NCBI GenBank assembly: GCA_025345505.1
Contig: JANVCC010000022.1
Location: forward strand, 26,201,621-26,265,620
DNA length: 64,000 nt
Origin: Todiramphus chloris collaris
Taxonomy: Eukaryota; Chordata; Aves; Coraciiformes; Alcedinidae
Direction of reading: 5' to 3'
Shown here: positions 35,169 through 48,177 of the stretch, one piece after another
How the letters are laid out: each line of letters begins with the position of its first letter
Position numbering within the stretch: position 1 is the first letter of the stretch
Program-made: the position numbers and the translations under genes
Notes under the pieces: generated by a model
Database searches by the model: none
What the model was told of the DNA's origin: nothing
What the model saw: the letters and a program-made list of their open reading frames with translations, nothing else

Positions 35169-38159
35169 ATGAAGAAAGAAATGCTGGATAAAATGATCTC
35201 TGGAGATGCTAATTTCCCTGTCTACAAACAGAGCTTGGGGTGCCAGATATAATATTAATCAGTTCTGCCCTGGCTCATGGTAGGTCTCCAGAGTCCTAGC
35301 ATGATGAGGGACCTAGAACAGGTCTAATCGGCTTAAATCTCTTTTGTCTTCAGCCTCTACTGGAACATCGAGAGGCTTTCTTCTTCTCTAGTGTGCACAG
35401 GATGTTCACAGGCCAAGCTTTATCCTGGAGTTCTCGGCAAATGGAGAGAAGGGAATGGCCAGATTCATCTGTGTGCTTAAAATCCACTGGTGCTTGTAGG
35501 GTTTGAGGTCAGAACATAGAGTGCTGCCAAAAGACCAAAGGAAAACCCTGTCTGCATTGGTTTCAGACAGCACTTAACCAACCTGATTAGGAAAAACCCC
35601 AAGTGCTGTACTAAAAGTTACCTTGTTTCGTTCACACAAGTGGAAAATATAATGGAAGTATAATGGAAGGGGATTCCCCAGGGTTTTTTTCCTCCCTCTC
35701 TTTCTTCCTCTCATTAGGCAAAAATCTGCCTTGTCAGTACTTTTTCAGAGCATCTTAATGAGAGACAAAATATACCTGTGGTCGACAAGCCTCTCAACAT
35801 AGGCTTTTGTGTTTTGCTTTGTATGGGGGGGGAAAAAACCCACAAAAAAGCCTCAGCAGATCTATTAACTCTTTTGAGACTGACTAATGCATCAGGTTGG
35901 GATGAGGTGTGAAGCAAGGGGACCTGTGCACCACATCCCAGATTGCTGATCTTGGACAGGGGTTACACTGGGTAGCTCTGGAAATTGCCTGCTGCAGCTA
36001 CAACTTCCTTCGCCTTCATGGAGGTGGGGCTGGATCAGGGACATGGTTACTGACAGAGTATTCCCAGGGTAATTGTTTGTAGATGAGTAGAAAGGATCCT
36101 CTTCTGAGCTCTGCACATCAGCTCTGCACCTCTACATCCTCCAGAAGAAGGCACACCACAGAGAGGGAGGAGTGGCAGCGTGCTTTCTGTGTTACTGTGC
36201 TCTGTGTTATTTTCCTTCCTTTATAAAATTCAGCTTTAGAAAAATTGGCTTATTTAGCTGATTTCAGACCTCTGGGCCTTCCATCTGAAGCTTGCAAAAA
36301 TGAAGGAATTTCTTTGTTCTCAGCATTTCTTAGCCTTAGCAGCAGAGCTGAAGTAAGTTCAGAGCACAGTAAGGGAAACGCTCTTGTTCCTGGTTCCATA
36401 CCTGTTTGTCATGACCACGTAAATGGACTTGCTTGATCTCAGACTACAAGTCTATCTCCTGCCATGAAAATCCTCACATAAAACATGAAACCACAAATGA
36501 ATCTTGATTTATATTGTCTGAAATGAATGCGTGTCCTTGTCTACCAGGCTGCCTGTGTCCCGGTGGAGGAACCTTTATCCCTTTCACTCTTGATACACCC
36601 CAGTCTCCACACCAGATTATGTTTATTTCCTTGATTCTGTCTTGTGATGGATTTATGACAGCAACCATCCACTCTGCCTTCAAAGTTGCCGGTATGTCAA
36701 AGGAGAAAGGAACGATATTCATGTGCAAACAAGAATGTGTGAAGAGAGTAAATCAGAACAGGTCAGACAGAACTGACAGTGATATCTCCATCCCCACAAT
36801 AACAGAGGAACAGAGATTGCTGTTCCCACCATGTTGAAAAGCCAAAGATCTTAATCAAGGTTTGGAATTACCAAGGCCAAGGTCTTTTGGGACCATGAGC
36901 TGTAGGCATCAGGCACTGCAAGATAAGACTCCTCTCCCTACTCCAAGTTAGGAGGACATAGATTCTGCTGCTATTCCTCTGAAATATACTTTATTCTGAG
37001 CCACCTGCAAATGAAGGAATGGCCTGTTACAGTTGAACTTCATCAAGAAAGATATGTGGGATAAGATCATGGTTGTGTTGCCTGCCTTGTAGGACTCTGG
37101 CACTCCAATTAGAGTAGCAAGCCAACATATTAACTGCCTACCTCTTGTCTTTATCTCTTTGTCTTTATATGTATGTGGAATGATGCAGAAGCCAAAGAAA
37201 ATAATCCAAAAGCTTTCTCCATATGTGTTTTTCACCTTTCTCCACCAAGGATACATCTAGAGAGACTGTTTGTGGTTTCTGTAATACAGGATGGAAATCT
37301 GCATTGAGAACTCATGTTCTGCTATAAATATATTTGGACTATAGATGTCTCTGGGATGGCATTATCTCTCACTGTGAACAAAACTATCAGGGGAAAAAAT
37401 GTGAAGGCTGGCCCATATTTTCTTCTACATCAAATCATTCTCTTGGCTTCCTTACCTGTTTGAGTTTCAGCTTTTAGAAGAGATGTTTACAGCACAGTAT
37501 TGGTCCATTCAGGCCAACGTGGAACTGAACATGGCCTAGAAAACCCACCTCCGAAGAAGGGTCAGTTTTCTTATGCTAAGCTCTGCACTGGCACAGCCAA
37601 CTGGCACTGAGCACTTTAGGAAGCTGGTGTCCACTCCTGCAGAGGAACATCAGCAAAGAGAAACTGATTCCTCAGGGCACAACACCATGCTTATAAAATG
37701 CTTGGTCCAAATTGTCCTCTAGCAGGTGCTGAGGTCTTTACACTGACTGAAAGAGGTGCCTGAAGATGGGTCATGACTGAATGCTGGAATTAGAGAGAAT
37801 ATCCCACTGCTGGGAGCTGAAATGCCTGTCCATGTCTTGGTGAGGCTGTGCGCTACCTCAAGGCAGCCAGGATGCACTGGAAAACCTGACCCAGGGAAAC
37901 AGGAGACCAGTTTCAGGAGGCTGGAATAGCCCAATACTTGAAATATGTGAATATTAATGTGGAGACCAGAACACTGAGTCCTTCTCAAGGTCAGAAGGAA
38001 AGCAGACCATGATATAGATCCTTCGCACTGATGAGAGGATCCCTGGAGATGGCAGAGAGGCACAGCGTGGGGTCAGCAAACAGGTGGATGGCTTCACCTC
38101 AGAATACTTCTGTCACACAGCAGAAGGAGGACCAGAGACATCAGGAGCGGGTCCCCAGT
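35169..38159. other. Non-genic stretch
   Basis: No gene or confident repeat recognised. A G8 run followed by A6 lies at 35825-35838. Open frames of up to 114 codons have no domain. Confidence 0.55.
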
Positions 38160-39240
38160 GTGCCTCAGTGAACCTCACTCTGCTGACTTCCCGGGCTCCC
38201 TGGTTTATTTTCTTTCCAATTTGGGACTTGGCCCAGATTGTGCTTGGACCGTGAATGCTTCCAGATGTTCTCAGCCCTCGGGGGAACAGAGGCGCGCCAG
38301 GCTGTAATTGGTATGCAAGCAAGCCCCATGCAAGGGGCATATAAAACATTACCTATCCCTTGGCCAACACCTCCTGCCTGGAGGCCTGCTGGTCGCCAGT
38401 GGCAAAGGGGAAGAAAAACATCGCAGCCTGGTGAAATGGTTTCTGTTATTGCTATGTCCATGGGCAAAATGGCCAATGTGCTAAGTGGCACCTGGATGGA
38501 AAGGGAGGAGAATGCAATAGGAAGAAGAAATGAGAATGAAGTCCAAGCCAAAAGCATTAAAAACCTGAAGGAAAACATTGCTTCTCTCACTGCTGCCAGG
38601 TTTATTTCAGTATGTGGCAACCTGGTGAAGTACGTTCCTTTACAGGGGAGGAATTAGAGAGGACAAGACCTTAAATTCCTTCCCTTTGCTCAAGAACTCC
38701 AGCAAACACCTCCTCCTTCTTCCCCCTCCTGCTGGTCCGATTTTAAGGAGATTTTAATTTGAGCCCAAAGTGCTGGAACATAGACAGGAAACGGCTTATA
38801 ATTTGCAAAAGTGTATATAGTTTCATGGAAAAGCAACATATATACCGAAACCTATGCTTTTCAAATTCTTCCCGGCAGCCATCTCTTCTGGCTTTGGGAC
38901 AATGAAGTCTCTGTTCAGATCTGTTTTCAGTCGAAATGGTCCATGACTGCTCTTTTGTGACCAAACAGAATGAGAGCGCAAGCTGGTCGGAGTGCTCGGT
39001 GCCTTAATTACTTCAGGTCATGTGGCTGCCTCCACTGCTGCAAGCGGCAGAGCCCATGCAACTGAGGAGCATCGTTTCTGGTGAGGGGAGACCTGAAAAA
39101 AAAACACAGAAGGGAAATTCAGGCATTTGTCAGAAATCAGAGGCAAGGCTCCCCTCAGCTTGGACGTTGCCAAGACATCAGCCTTTGTGCTGGGATGGAT
39201 GTGTGCTTGCATTCACTGCGATAAGGTCATTGTGAGTTAG
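38160..39240. promoter_or_regulatory. Candidate conserved non-coding block, two CpG-retaining parts
   Basis: The 38190-38420 part contains several CpGs, including the rare 8-mer GGCGCGCC near 38291-38298, and a TATA-like CATATAAAA about 40 bases later. The 38840-39070 part has CpGs near 38846, 38872, 38932, 38978, 38988 and 38998 and AT-rich cores (TTATAATTTGC, CCTTAATTACTTC). Overlapping frames of 139 codons (38238-38657, plus) and 151 codons (38165-38620, minus) have no recognisable domain. The block reads like a conserved regulatory region, or possibly an unannotated promoter near 38.3 kb; neither is proven. Confidence 0.3.
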
Positions 39241-39289
39241 AAATGCACTTGGCTTCAGCTGCTAAGAAAATTGGGAGTCCCAAAGGCTC

Positions 39290-40240
39290 TTCTGTCCAGC
39301 CTTTGCATTTGCCCTAGAATTTTTGCAGGCACAAAGACAAGCTAAGCAGACAATGGCTTGCTTGACTGGCAAGCACAAATGCGAGCTTTTGCATGCACAA
39401 AGGATTGTTTGTGCAAGCAAAAATGTCATGCAAAATGAGGAGCATGTGGCCATGACAGAAGGGTCTTCAGATTGAAGAAATCATATCCAATACGATCACT
39501 AGTTTGATTAAGGAAATGAGGGCAAAATTTTGAGGTATGTAAGTTGGTTTTGGAGTGAGAGGGAAGTCTCTTGCCTAGGAGACGCATTAGCTCTTAGTGA
39601 GGGCTGCAAAGTACTGACAATGCTGCTGGTTCGATGGGGACACTTAAAAGGAACCATCCTTATAGAAGTGAGACATGCCATTTGAATATGGGCTACATTG
39701 CATCCTGATCAAAGAGTCATGGCCTGATATCCTAGGCAAGCATTAACCCAGAACCAGATTCTCAGACGGTATAGATGTGCAATTGTGCATGCAAAATGCA
39801 CGTCTAATTGCTCGACTAATTGCTGTGAAGCTGTCAGAATTGCACAAAATGAGGAATAAACAGAGACTTTACTTGCTTTTTGTCACTGCATTTGTAGCAA
39901 TGGCTCAGCTGTGCTTAGATGTTCAATTGTGCCCAACATTAGACATCTCAGACAAGATCTGGTTGGCCTAAAGCATTGTACTGTTGGTTGTGAGTGAGAA
40001 AGACTGGGTTGGGTTGGAATTCTGGACTGTGATGTTCTGAAGGTTTGCCAAAGATACTTGCCTGGAAATACTTTCAAATCCCAGTTTTTAAACCAGTGAT
40101 TTGGAGTCCAAATGCAAAATGCTGGTCTTTGAAACATAATGTAACATAAAGGGGCCTTAGACAAAAAACTTACCCTCCATGTTTTCCTCCCTTCTAGGAG
40201 GTAATTATGCCTAGGGTAATTATGTGTAACTATTCTTGTC
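39290..40240. promoter_or_regulatory. Cluster of TGCAAA and TAATT motifs
   Basis: This stretch repeats octamer-like and homeodomain-like words. TGCAAAATGAGG occurs at 39429-39440, with a related TGCACAAAATGAGG at 39841-39854. A hairpin GTGCAT-GCAAA-ATGCAC lies at 39785-39801. CTAATTGCT is doubled with 12-base spacing (39804 and 39816), and GGTAATTATG is doubled with 15-base spacing (40200 and 40215). GCAAGCACAAATGC and GCATGCACAAAGG occur at 39369-39403. It may be a homotypic binding-site cluster or a decayed local repeat. Confidence 0.35.
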
Positions 40241-43200
40241 AATTAGGCACAGCCTAAATGTGCGTGGAATCTCATGTTTTCCCTTTGTAAGGGGTCTATT
40301 TCTCTTTAATTTACAATTCCTTCTTGTTGCAGCTGAGGCTCATGTGGCCACTGTTTAGCTACAGCCACCCATGAATTTAAGCTGCATTCTGACCCCAGCA
40401 TATGCCTCTGAGGCCACAGAGGCAGCACCATAATCCCAGCCCAATTTGTAGGCACATGCTGAAACTCAGATGAAGGATGCTGGATGTTTGCAGATGTCAT
40501 TTTGTGGAGGAGCATTCAAGACTGGTGTCTCACCTTGACCAGTGGATGGTGGTGTTGGGATCCTATGGGATTCCTTGAAAGGGCTTCTCCACCTAATCGT
40601 GAGTAGAGCATCACTGACTGATGTATGAGCTCCAATTTAGGAATTTAAAGCTTGTGTCAGGAAGAGCTTGCCTGGTGAAATGTTCAAGGCCAGGTGCTGA
40701 GGCTACCTTTGACTTCAATGAAGAGATCTAGAAGGCTGGATCAGGAATATTGTAACACCTGATGGGCCTTGAAAAAGACACTGGGACATAGTGGCATTTC
40801 TCTAGCTAATTATGTGCAAGAAGAAAGGCTAAGGCCTGGCTTTTGAAATGCAAAATGAGGCATTATGCAAAAAGAACACAGAATTTAAATCAAAAGAAAA
40901 GTCAGATCCCTGTGGTTTGAGGGGCACTTTTCTCTGTTTGGATTGTCTGGGCTGCTCTGTATTAGAATGAGAAGCTTTATCCGGCCTGGGCTATGACAAA
41001 AGCACCTGCTTAAGGCATAAGATGCATACAAAACTAACTAGGGATGCGCAGCTAGCTGTATGTGCAAGAGGTGAGTAGAGCATCAATAAATTTGGCTTGA
41101 ATGAAACAGCTCCAGGCTCTCTGCAACACTGGAAAAATCATGGGATGGTTTTCTTGTAGCACCTAATGTGTAGCAGCCTCCTGATTTTCCCAGTAGCACC
41201 AGGCATTTGTCCCTTCAGCAAACCTGCTGCTTTTGCCTGAGCAAGCAGAAGATTGCCTTCAGGTTATCTTCTCTTTTCCTCCTGGCTTGACTTCTGCATT
41301 TCTGGGGACTGCTCTGGGAGAGGAGCAAGAGTACCTACAGGACATGGTTGAAGTTCCTGGCCTCAAGAGGGCATAGAGATGTTGCTGTGTTCTGTAGATG
41401 CACCCTCATATCATGCCACTAGCACAGGAGTCTCTTTTAAGTATTATTGTGCTGCAGGTGTAACTGTGCTGCAGGGAGCATGGTCCATCTTTCCAAGACC
41501 TTTCATGAAGGCAAAATGCAGGTTCAGAGACAAGGTCAAAAAAGGAGTTTGGGTTTACAGATATGCAGGTGAAAAAACAATGTGACATAATGAATCAGGG
41601 CCATTTTCAAGTGAACCTCTCCTTTCAGCTGGGAGCAAGAAAGGGTTGTTCATAGTTTTGTGTATGAGATGAGCCAACTCATGAGCCGGATCTGATTCCA
41701 GAATTTAGGCGCTTTGGAGTCCCTGGGTGCAGCTGTGTCATTTCTAGTTATTATAATATGGTTCAGATCTCCAAGGAAGCCAAATGAGCCCCAGCTCTCA
41801 GCAAAATTCAGTTTATATTTCTGCTGAAGAAAAGTCCAGGGAAAATAAGTCCATTTGCAAATGTCTAATATGATGAGAGAGAGAAAAACTGGATCAAATC
41901 TTAGCTCTGGAAAGCCACAGAATGGTTTCCTGGTTATTATGTCATTAGCCTGCCTGCCCCTCAGAAATAGATCTGAAAATCTCACCAGAAATATCTTATT
42001 GACTTCTGTGGGACTTCTGCACAAGTCACTAGGTGCAACAAGATGCTGATGTTTGTTGACAAGGAACATGGCTCTAGTGACATTTATCTGATCATGGAAA
42101 TGATGACTAAATGAGTGTCCTTGAAAGAAATGGCAGAATTACTTTGGTCCTTTCATAGTGAGGAACTGGAACTCAAGTTTTGGAAAGTGGCATTTGACGT
42201 CTTTGCTGTTGGAAAATGGAAAAACATGCCAATTCTGTATCTTTAATATAAGCAGGATACAAAACAATGTTCATAAGTGAAGATGGGAAGGGATGGGTGG
42301 AGACTAATCGCTGTGTTCCTCCTTCCTCAGTCTAACAGTTTTTGGTTGTTGCTATGAAGCTGTAGCTTTGAGATTCATGTGATCCTCATTTGACAGGGCT
42401 CTTTGCTTTCACTTTCTGAGAACAAACTTCTAACTTCTGCAATAGGGAAGAGAAACCCAAGTTAATGACAAAAAGCACCCAGAGTTCAGTAAACAAATGA
42501 AACATGATTTTGCATTTTTGTGAAGTCTCATGACATCCAGGACACCTCTGGGGTTTTCTGATCTCTTGGTGTATGAGACCTCACCTTGTGGTGCTCTGAC
42601 ACTTGTGTCTGGCAACTCGGCAACAATTGAAGAGCCCTTGAAACTGGTACAAATGCCTTTCCGGAGCAGAACTGCCATGAACCTAAGTGACCTTCACCCT
42701 CCTACGAATCCTAGGTCCTCTGGCTGTGGAGACACTTGCAAGCCTCATGAGCCTTGGACAGGCGAAGCTGCTCTGCTTAAGAGGTGTGAGAGCACTGAAA
42801 AGGGCCTAAAGGCTATGAGGAGCCAGGAAACACCTGCGACCTGGGGCTAAGTGAGTAATTTGCATCTTTTTATCCCTTCTTCTCCCTTAGAAGGACACGG
42901 CTGGAGGCAACCCACCCTCCTTTCCCCGGTTTGGCTGTGCTCTGAGCAGTAATCTCTAGAGGGTGCTCTTGCTCTGCCTGAAAGCAAAATGTTTGTGCAC
43001 CCCTGTCCCATCTCCTCCTCCTTCCCTCCCTTCCACCCACTCCTTTTAAATATAAGCAAACAAGTGAGTCTGCTACGACCTGAACTGTGCATTGGAAACG
43101 AGGAGTCAACGGTGAAGAGACATTTCAAAACATCCCCCTTCTCTGCTTGGCTGGGGGATGCTGGGGTTTATGGCTGAACTTCGAGGGGCTGTGCTGCGGA

Positions 43201-43964
43201 AAGCCAGGCAGGGTGGGCAAGAGGCTGCTTTTTGTAACCTGTGCTAGAGAGAAACCCTGTTAGCAGCAGTGCCGGACAAAAGGAGAGCTATTGTTCCCCC
43301 ACTTCTGGCCTGGCACAGAGGGGTGTGCTGGGAGACCTTGAGACACCAGCTCAGACTTGGGGCTAAGGGTCTCCTCTGGTTGTGCTGTCGTCATATTGCT
43401 GCTGTATCCCAGGGATGTCCAGCATGCTGTTCTACAGGAGAAATGGGCTATTTCTTAATCAGACTTAGGCCAGGGTATTTATTAAAGCAGCCTTGGGGTG
43501 CCTGAGCATTTCTAGGTCCTGGGCACAGAGGTGACATTCACTCTGCTGCCGTGTGCCTGGTGGGAATGCTGCTGTGTCTTCCCCAAGGCTGGGGCTGAGA
43601 CAGGTGCCAATGGAGGCTCTGCTGCTCTGGGCTTTTGTCTCCTCAAGAGAAGGAAGTATGAAGACAATCACAGGGATTCATCCCCATCAAAACCTGTGTT
43701 CTACCACATCATATCTGTTCTGTAGATATTAACGCCAAGGAGTGCTGCAGTAGCCAGAAGCACTAACTATGGTGGATTTTGCTGCTCCCTTCATGATAAG
43801 ATCTGTGTTTCAGTCCCCAGAAAACGATTCAGCTTTCCAGCTGGGCAAAGAAATCTATCAAGAAAGTGGTTACTAGATGGGCTGCTCACCTCTGGAACAC
43901 CTTGGTGAGTCACAGCTGTTATGTTCAAACAGATCTCAAAAGTTTCAGAGAAAAGGACATTTTA
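40241..43964. other. Non-genic stretch
   Basis: A further exact TGCAAAATGAGG copy lies at 40849-40860. The piece GTTCAAGGCCAGGTGCTGAGG near 40683 is CR1-like over about 15 bases only. A region at 41890-42050 hints at an old amniote repeat (TTGACTTCTGTGGGACTTCTGCAC near 41998-42021) but is too weak to bound. Overlapping frames of up to 139 codons are not considered genes. Confidence 0.5.
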
Positions 43965-44185
43965 GGAGCCACAGAAAACAGTTGGAAGGGATCCTGAGAG
44001 GCAGTTCACTACACTGACCTTCCCCAAGACAACAGCAACTTAACTTAAAGCACTCTTTGCCTGGACTCCCTCAGTGATGGAGATTTCATAAAGTTTCCGG
44101 GCCATCTGTTCCAGAATTTCACTCTTCTTGCTTTGGTGGTACTATCTGGATTACATTTCTCATTCCTCATGACTCTTGGCTAAGC
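43965..44185 (-). mobile_element. Old CR1 LINE 3' end
   Basis: On the plus strand the order CACAGAAAACAGTTGGAAGGGATCC, CAGTGATGGAGATTTCATAA, CCATCTGTTCCAGAATTTCACT and TTCTCATTCCTC follows the reverse complement of the avian CR1 3' region (ACAGAATAGTTGGAAGGGATC, AGTGATGGAGATTCCACAAC, CAATTTGTTCCAGTGTTTCACT, TTTTTCCTAATG). The element therefore points to the minus strand, is 5'-truncated, and is well diverged with small deletions. The terminal CATAGAAT octamers are not recognisable. Confidence 0.75.
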
Positions 44186-47100
44186 GGTCACCAAAGATAA
44201 AGAGGATTTTTTTTTCTCCTCCATTATGTGAATCTGCCCCGTATTTAGTAAACAATAAGTCAGTGTTGCATTCTGCATGTGTATGCTGATTTGGAGATGG
44301 ACTTAATATGCATTATATGCAACAACTACTTGCATTTCTCCATGTAGAAAGGGACATGCCACTGAAATGCAACACTACTGACAGCAAGGACACCAGTTAG
44401 TGAAGGTGCCACTGTGGCAAGGTGCTGAGGATCACCCCGAGAGTTGTGGAGGCTCAGCTTTTCTTGGAAAGGTGCTCTGCAAAGATCTTCATTCTAAGAT
44501 GTAAATAAATGTACTCTTCAGTTCTCTAGGCTCATGCTATAGTCAAAGGTAAAGGACTGGGGCCTCTAGAGGATCTTTCTCCCTTCTCAAGTGAACGTTT
44601 AAGATAGGTAGTAATGGGAGAAAATGAAGTCACATCCCATCTATTTTTTTGTTTTATTTTGTTTTACATTTCAGACTTGCAAAATCCAAAAGATTTCTCA
44701 TACACTAATATCAGGCTAGCCAGTCGAAAACTATGGTAGTCTCAACCAGTTGGAGATAATAATAACTTGTGGAATAGAATTTGCTTACTTAAGAAATTCA
44801 CAAATAAATCCCCCATACTGAACACTTCTGAGAATACTGAAGTCTTGATCATGACCATTTGCTAAGAGAAAAAGCTGCAGTCACCAAGTAAATCTCTTGT
44901 GCATCATTTGAACTTCTGTTATATGTAGCTAGCCCTTGAAAGCAAGCTGCTTTCTGCCATCCCCTGAAGACCTGTGGTCATGGAACATTTATCCATTTTT
45001 CTACATGATTTCAAAATGCATTATTATTTACTTTGATGAACACTCAACATGAGTGCCATGTTTATGAAATTACAGATATCAAAGTAGAGATGTAATAAAG
45101 CTATTAATCTTCTCATCTGTTCTCTCTGTCCACTGAAAGGATGAATCATTAATTATCACAGCTATATGATTAGTTTAGTTTGGAATGTTTTAGAAAATGG
45201 GACCAGTGGTTTCTTTTTTCCCTCCTGGGAGACCAATTTAAGGTCGAGTCATTAAGTCTAAGATGTTTGTCTTAGATCTTTTACCAGGAGGCACACTGTG
45301 TTACTTCTGGTTAATCCATTTTGTAAGTGGGACAGATGAAAATATTACTTCCAGAGAAGGGGATTCTTATGAATGTCAACATTGCACTTCTGAATCTTCC
45401 ACTAGTCCATTGCATGCTCTCAATTTGGTTTTATTTGAAGAAATAAGGAATGAAAAATCCAATAGAACCATTTTTCTACTCCAAAATTTTCCCTGTCAGC
45501 TGTGACCAGCTGGCGATTTCCATTTGCATTTATTTCCATGTATTTCCATCCTGGTGCAGAGATTATGGCAAAATATTCTTTTATATCCTTCTATGCTGCA
45601 GAAAAAGAAGTTATATTCTTGCCAAGTCAGACACACATTTATGTCAGAAACAGTCACACCTACCTTCTCTCAGCAACTTTCAGTCCATCATGTGAGCTGT
45701 AGCTAGTAACCTACACAGGGCAAACACCTCCTTTGTATTGTCAGATTTTATATACTAAAGTCTTCAGCTGGAAAGTCTTAATTTAGTACCCTGAGACAGG
45801 ATCTGAAGTACAAACTTCCCATGGATATCTACTCAAGCAGTAGCTCAGTTCTGTTCAGTGTCCCTTCTAACAACAAGTGGATCTTCAGACTGACTATGCA
45901 GAGACCTGAACAAAAAGTAGCACGGCATTTTTGAAAGATGGATGGCTAAGATTCCACTTTCTAGGGGGATGCTAACTACTTAAGGATGTAATGACATAAA
46001 GACATCTCTTGTAACTGTCTATTTATCTAGAAGAGTTGGGTGTGGGAGAGTTGCATCTGGAGACCCAACATGGGCTTTTTCCTCTCTAGTTTGGGGATTA
46101 GGAAAAAGGTGGAAGAAGCATCAGAGCAACATACCTGGAATCTGATCCTGGCTAAGATCAGGGCTTTTTATTAACCTGGTTTAGCTTTGGTCTCTGTCAA
46201 GAAGGTTTTATTTAATTAAAGGCATCACACAAATTTCTGTGACTATAGGAAGGAGAAGATTAAGGCAACATTTTCTGTCCTACTCTTGTCCTTTTCCTTC
46301 AAGACCTTTGGTTGCTGGGTCTGTAGAAGCACTGTAGAAAATGGGGTCTTCCGCCCATTATCATGTCACTACTTTGCCAATTCTGGCCAATGACAGACGC
46401 TTCTTCACAAGGCAAAATAATTTTCAGATTGACTGGTTAGTGGGAAGTCAGAAAGGCTTTGAAGAATTGAAGCCTGGTGACTGCTCTTGCAACACAAAGC
46501 TCTCTTAAGTACTTTAAACTTGAATATTGCAAAGCAAATAGAAGGAAGGTGGGAATGGGCTGTACAAGTTTACCTGGTTTCTTATCTCTGTAGCCTTTCT
46601 AGCAAGATGAAGAATTTGGTATACTTCATATTTCTAACTCAAGCTTTTTGTTTGTTGAGTCATTTGTATCTCAGTCAACAACTTTCTCCTCACAGCTTTC
46701 CAAAAGTAAAGATCCCCCATGAACTCCACCCCTCCCTAAGGAAACATGGGGCAGATGTCAACATTTCTGAAGTTATTCACCCTCTGCCAAAACACACACA
46801 TGGCTGGGGCAGCAGAACTGCAGCAGTAAAATCCAGTGAGGTCAACAAACAAAAGCAACACAAAGTCAGTGTCTTTTACTAGGTCCTCTGGCACAGGAAT
46901 GGGTGAAAGATCAATAGAAGTTGGCCAGTTTCAGCTCGATCCCATGGGAAACTTTTGAACAAATCTTGTTTCTAAAAATCCTCTTCAGTGTGTTTGCATT
47001 GGTGAGATGAATCTGGAAATATGACAGAAAAGACATGGGCTTAAATTGTAGGTGGACCAACTTTTAAAATAAAACGTTCCTAGAAGAACTTCTCAGTGTT

Positions 47101-47430
47101 TTTCTCTGTAGCAAGTTTTGAATCCTGCCCCATCCTTCCTGTCCCAGCTGCCATTTCTGCACAATGCTTCCTCAGGCATCTCTATATATGGCCTCCAAAA
47201 CATGGTGTTTTTATCTCCACCACAGCCATGGGACAGGACATGAGAAAGGATGTTTCTGTTAAAAGAAAGGAGCAAGGGGGAGTGAAGTGTTGGCCATGAG
47301 TTTGTCATCTGCTGAGGAAATTTTCTCACCTCTCAGGCAAGTCTCCTATGGGCAGATTTTTGCCTGCTCCCAGTTCTCTTTAAACTCAGTATCTTTTTCT
47401 CAAGGTGTTAAGCCTCTTTCTCACTCCTTT
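44186..47430. other. Non-genic stretch, AT-rich blocks
   Basis: AT-rich, unique-looking sequence. Two patches look most like conserved elements: 44225-44345 (TTTAGTAAACAATAAG, ATATGCATTATATGCAA) and 44995-45185 (CATTATTATTTACTTTGATG, GAATCATTAATTATCACAGC). Both are rich in forkhead, octamer and homeodomain-like words. No gene is recognised; the 131-codon frame at 46487-46882 has no known domain. Confidence 0.45.
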
Positions 47431-47822
47431 TGTGAGAGTTGAGGTTGTTCAAGCTGGAGAAGAGAAGGCTGTGGGGAGATGTCATTGTAGCCTTTCAGTA
47501 CTTAGAGGGGACATGTAAGAATAATGGGGACAAATGTTTTATTAGGGCTTGTTGTCACAGAACAAGGGTAGAGGTTTTAAATTAAAAGAGGGTAGATTTA
47601 GACTACATATAAGGAAGAAATTTTTTACACTGAGAGTGGTGAAATACTGGAACAGGTTGCCCAGAGAGGTGGTAGATGCTCCATCCCTGGAAACATTTAA
47701 GATCAGGTTGGATGGGGCTTTGAGTAATCAAATCTAAAATATGTCCCTGCTCACTGCAGAGCAGTTGGACTAGATGACCTTTAAAGGTCCCTTCCAACCC
47801 AAACCATTCTATGATTCTATGG
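47431..47822 (+). mobile_element. CR1 LINE, 5'-truncated, with intact 3' end
   Basis: The best-preserved LINE in the window. It begins inside the end of ORF2 near GTTGTTCAAGCTGGAGAAGA, which matches the avian CR1 GTTCAGCCTGGAGAAGAGAA. From about 47550 the frame reads GFKLKEGRFRL, IRKKFFTLRVVKYWNRLP, REVVDAPSLETFKIRLDGAL, the typical C-terminal tail of CR1 reverse transcriptase, ending at the TAA at 47735-47737. The 3' untranslated part follows with GACTAGATGACCTTTAAAGG, then CTTCCAACCC and two ATTCTATG octamers (47807-47822), the hallmark CR1 3' end. Upstream of 47549 the frame is broken. It is a dead, 5'-truncated insertion and the youngest-looking CR1 here. The 62-codon frame is part of it, not a host gene. 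Confidence 0.95.
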
Positions 47823-48177
47823 TCCTTTCATGTAGTGGGCCTACTTGAGCCTAGTTTGCTCAGGTCTTCATGCTCCCTCTCTTCTTTGCAGCCTGTTTCA
47901 ATGATTGATAAGAAACTAAGCGGGGATTTTTCCTCTGTCTCTACCCATCTGGCAGTTTAATATATTGCTGAGGGCTGGGCACAAAGGTAAAAAATAAATT
48001 AAAGGGTTTTTAGTGATGAGGCATTTCTCATGCTGAAGGACCTCCCACTCTCTGGATACAGAAATCACTTTGCAGAGTGGAGAACTGCTGCTGGGTGGAA
48101 TGTGTCAGCTGCTTACCAGGTCACTGGCATGTTACACAGCCATTGGAGAAGCATGCTGAGGCGGTGGTATGAACACA
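47823..48177. other. Non-genic stretch
   Basis: Between the CR1 tail and an older repeat; nothing else recognised. Confidence 0.5.
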
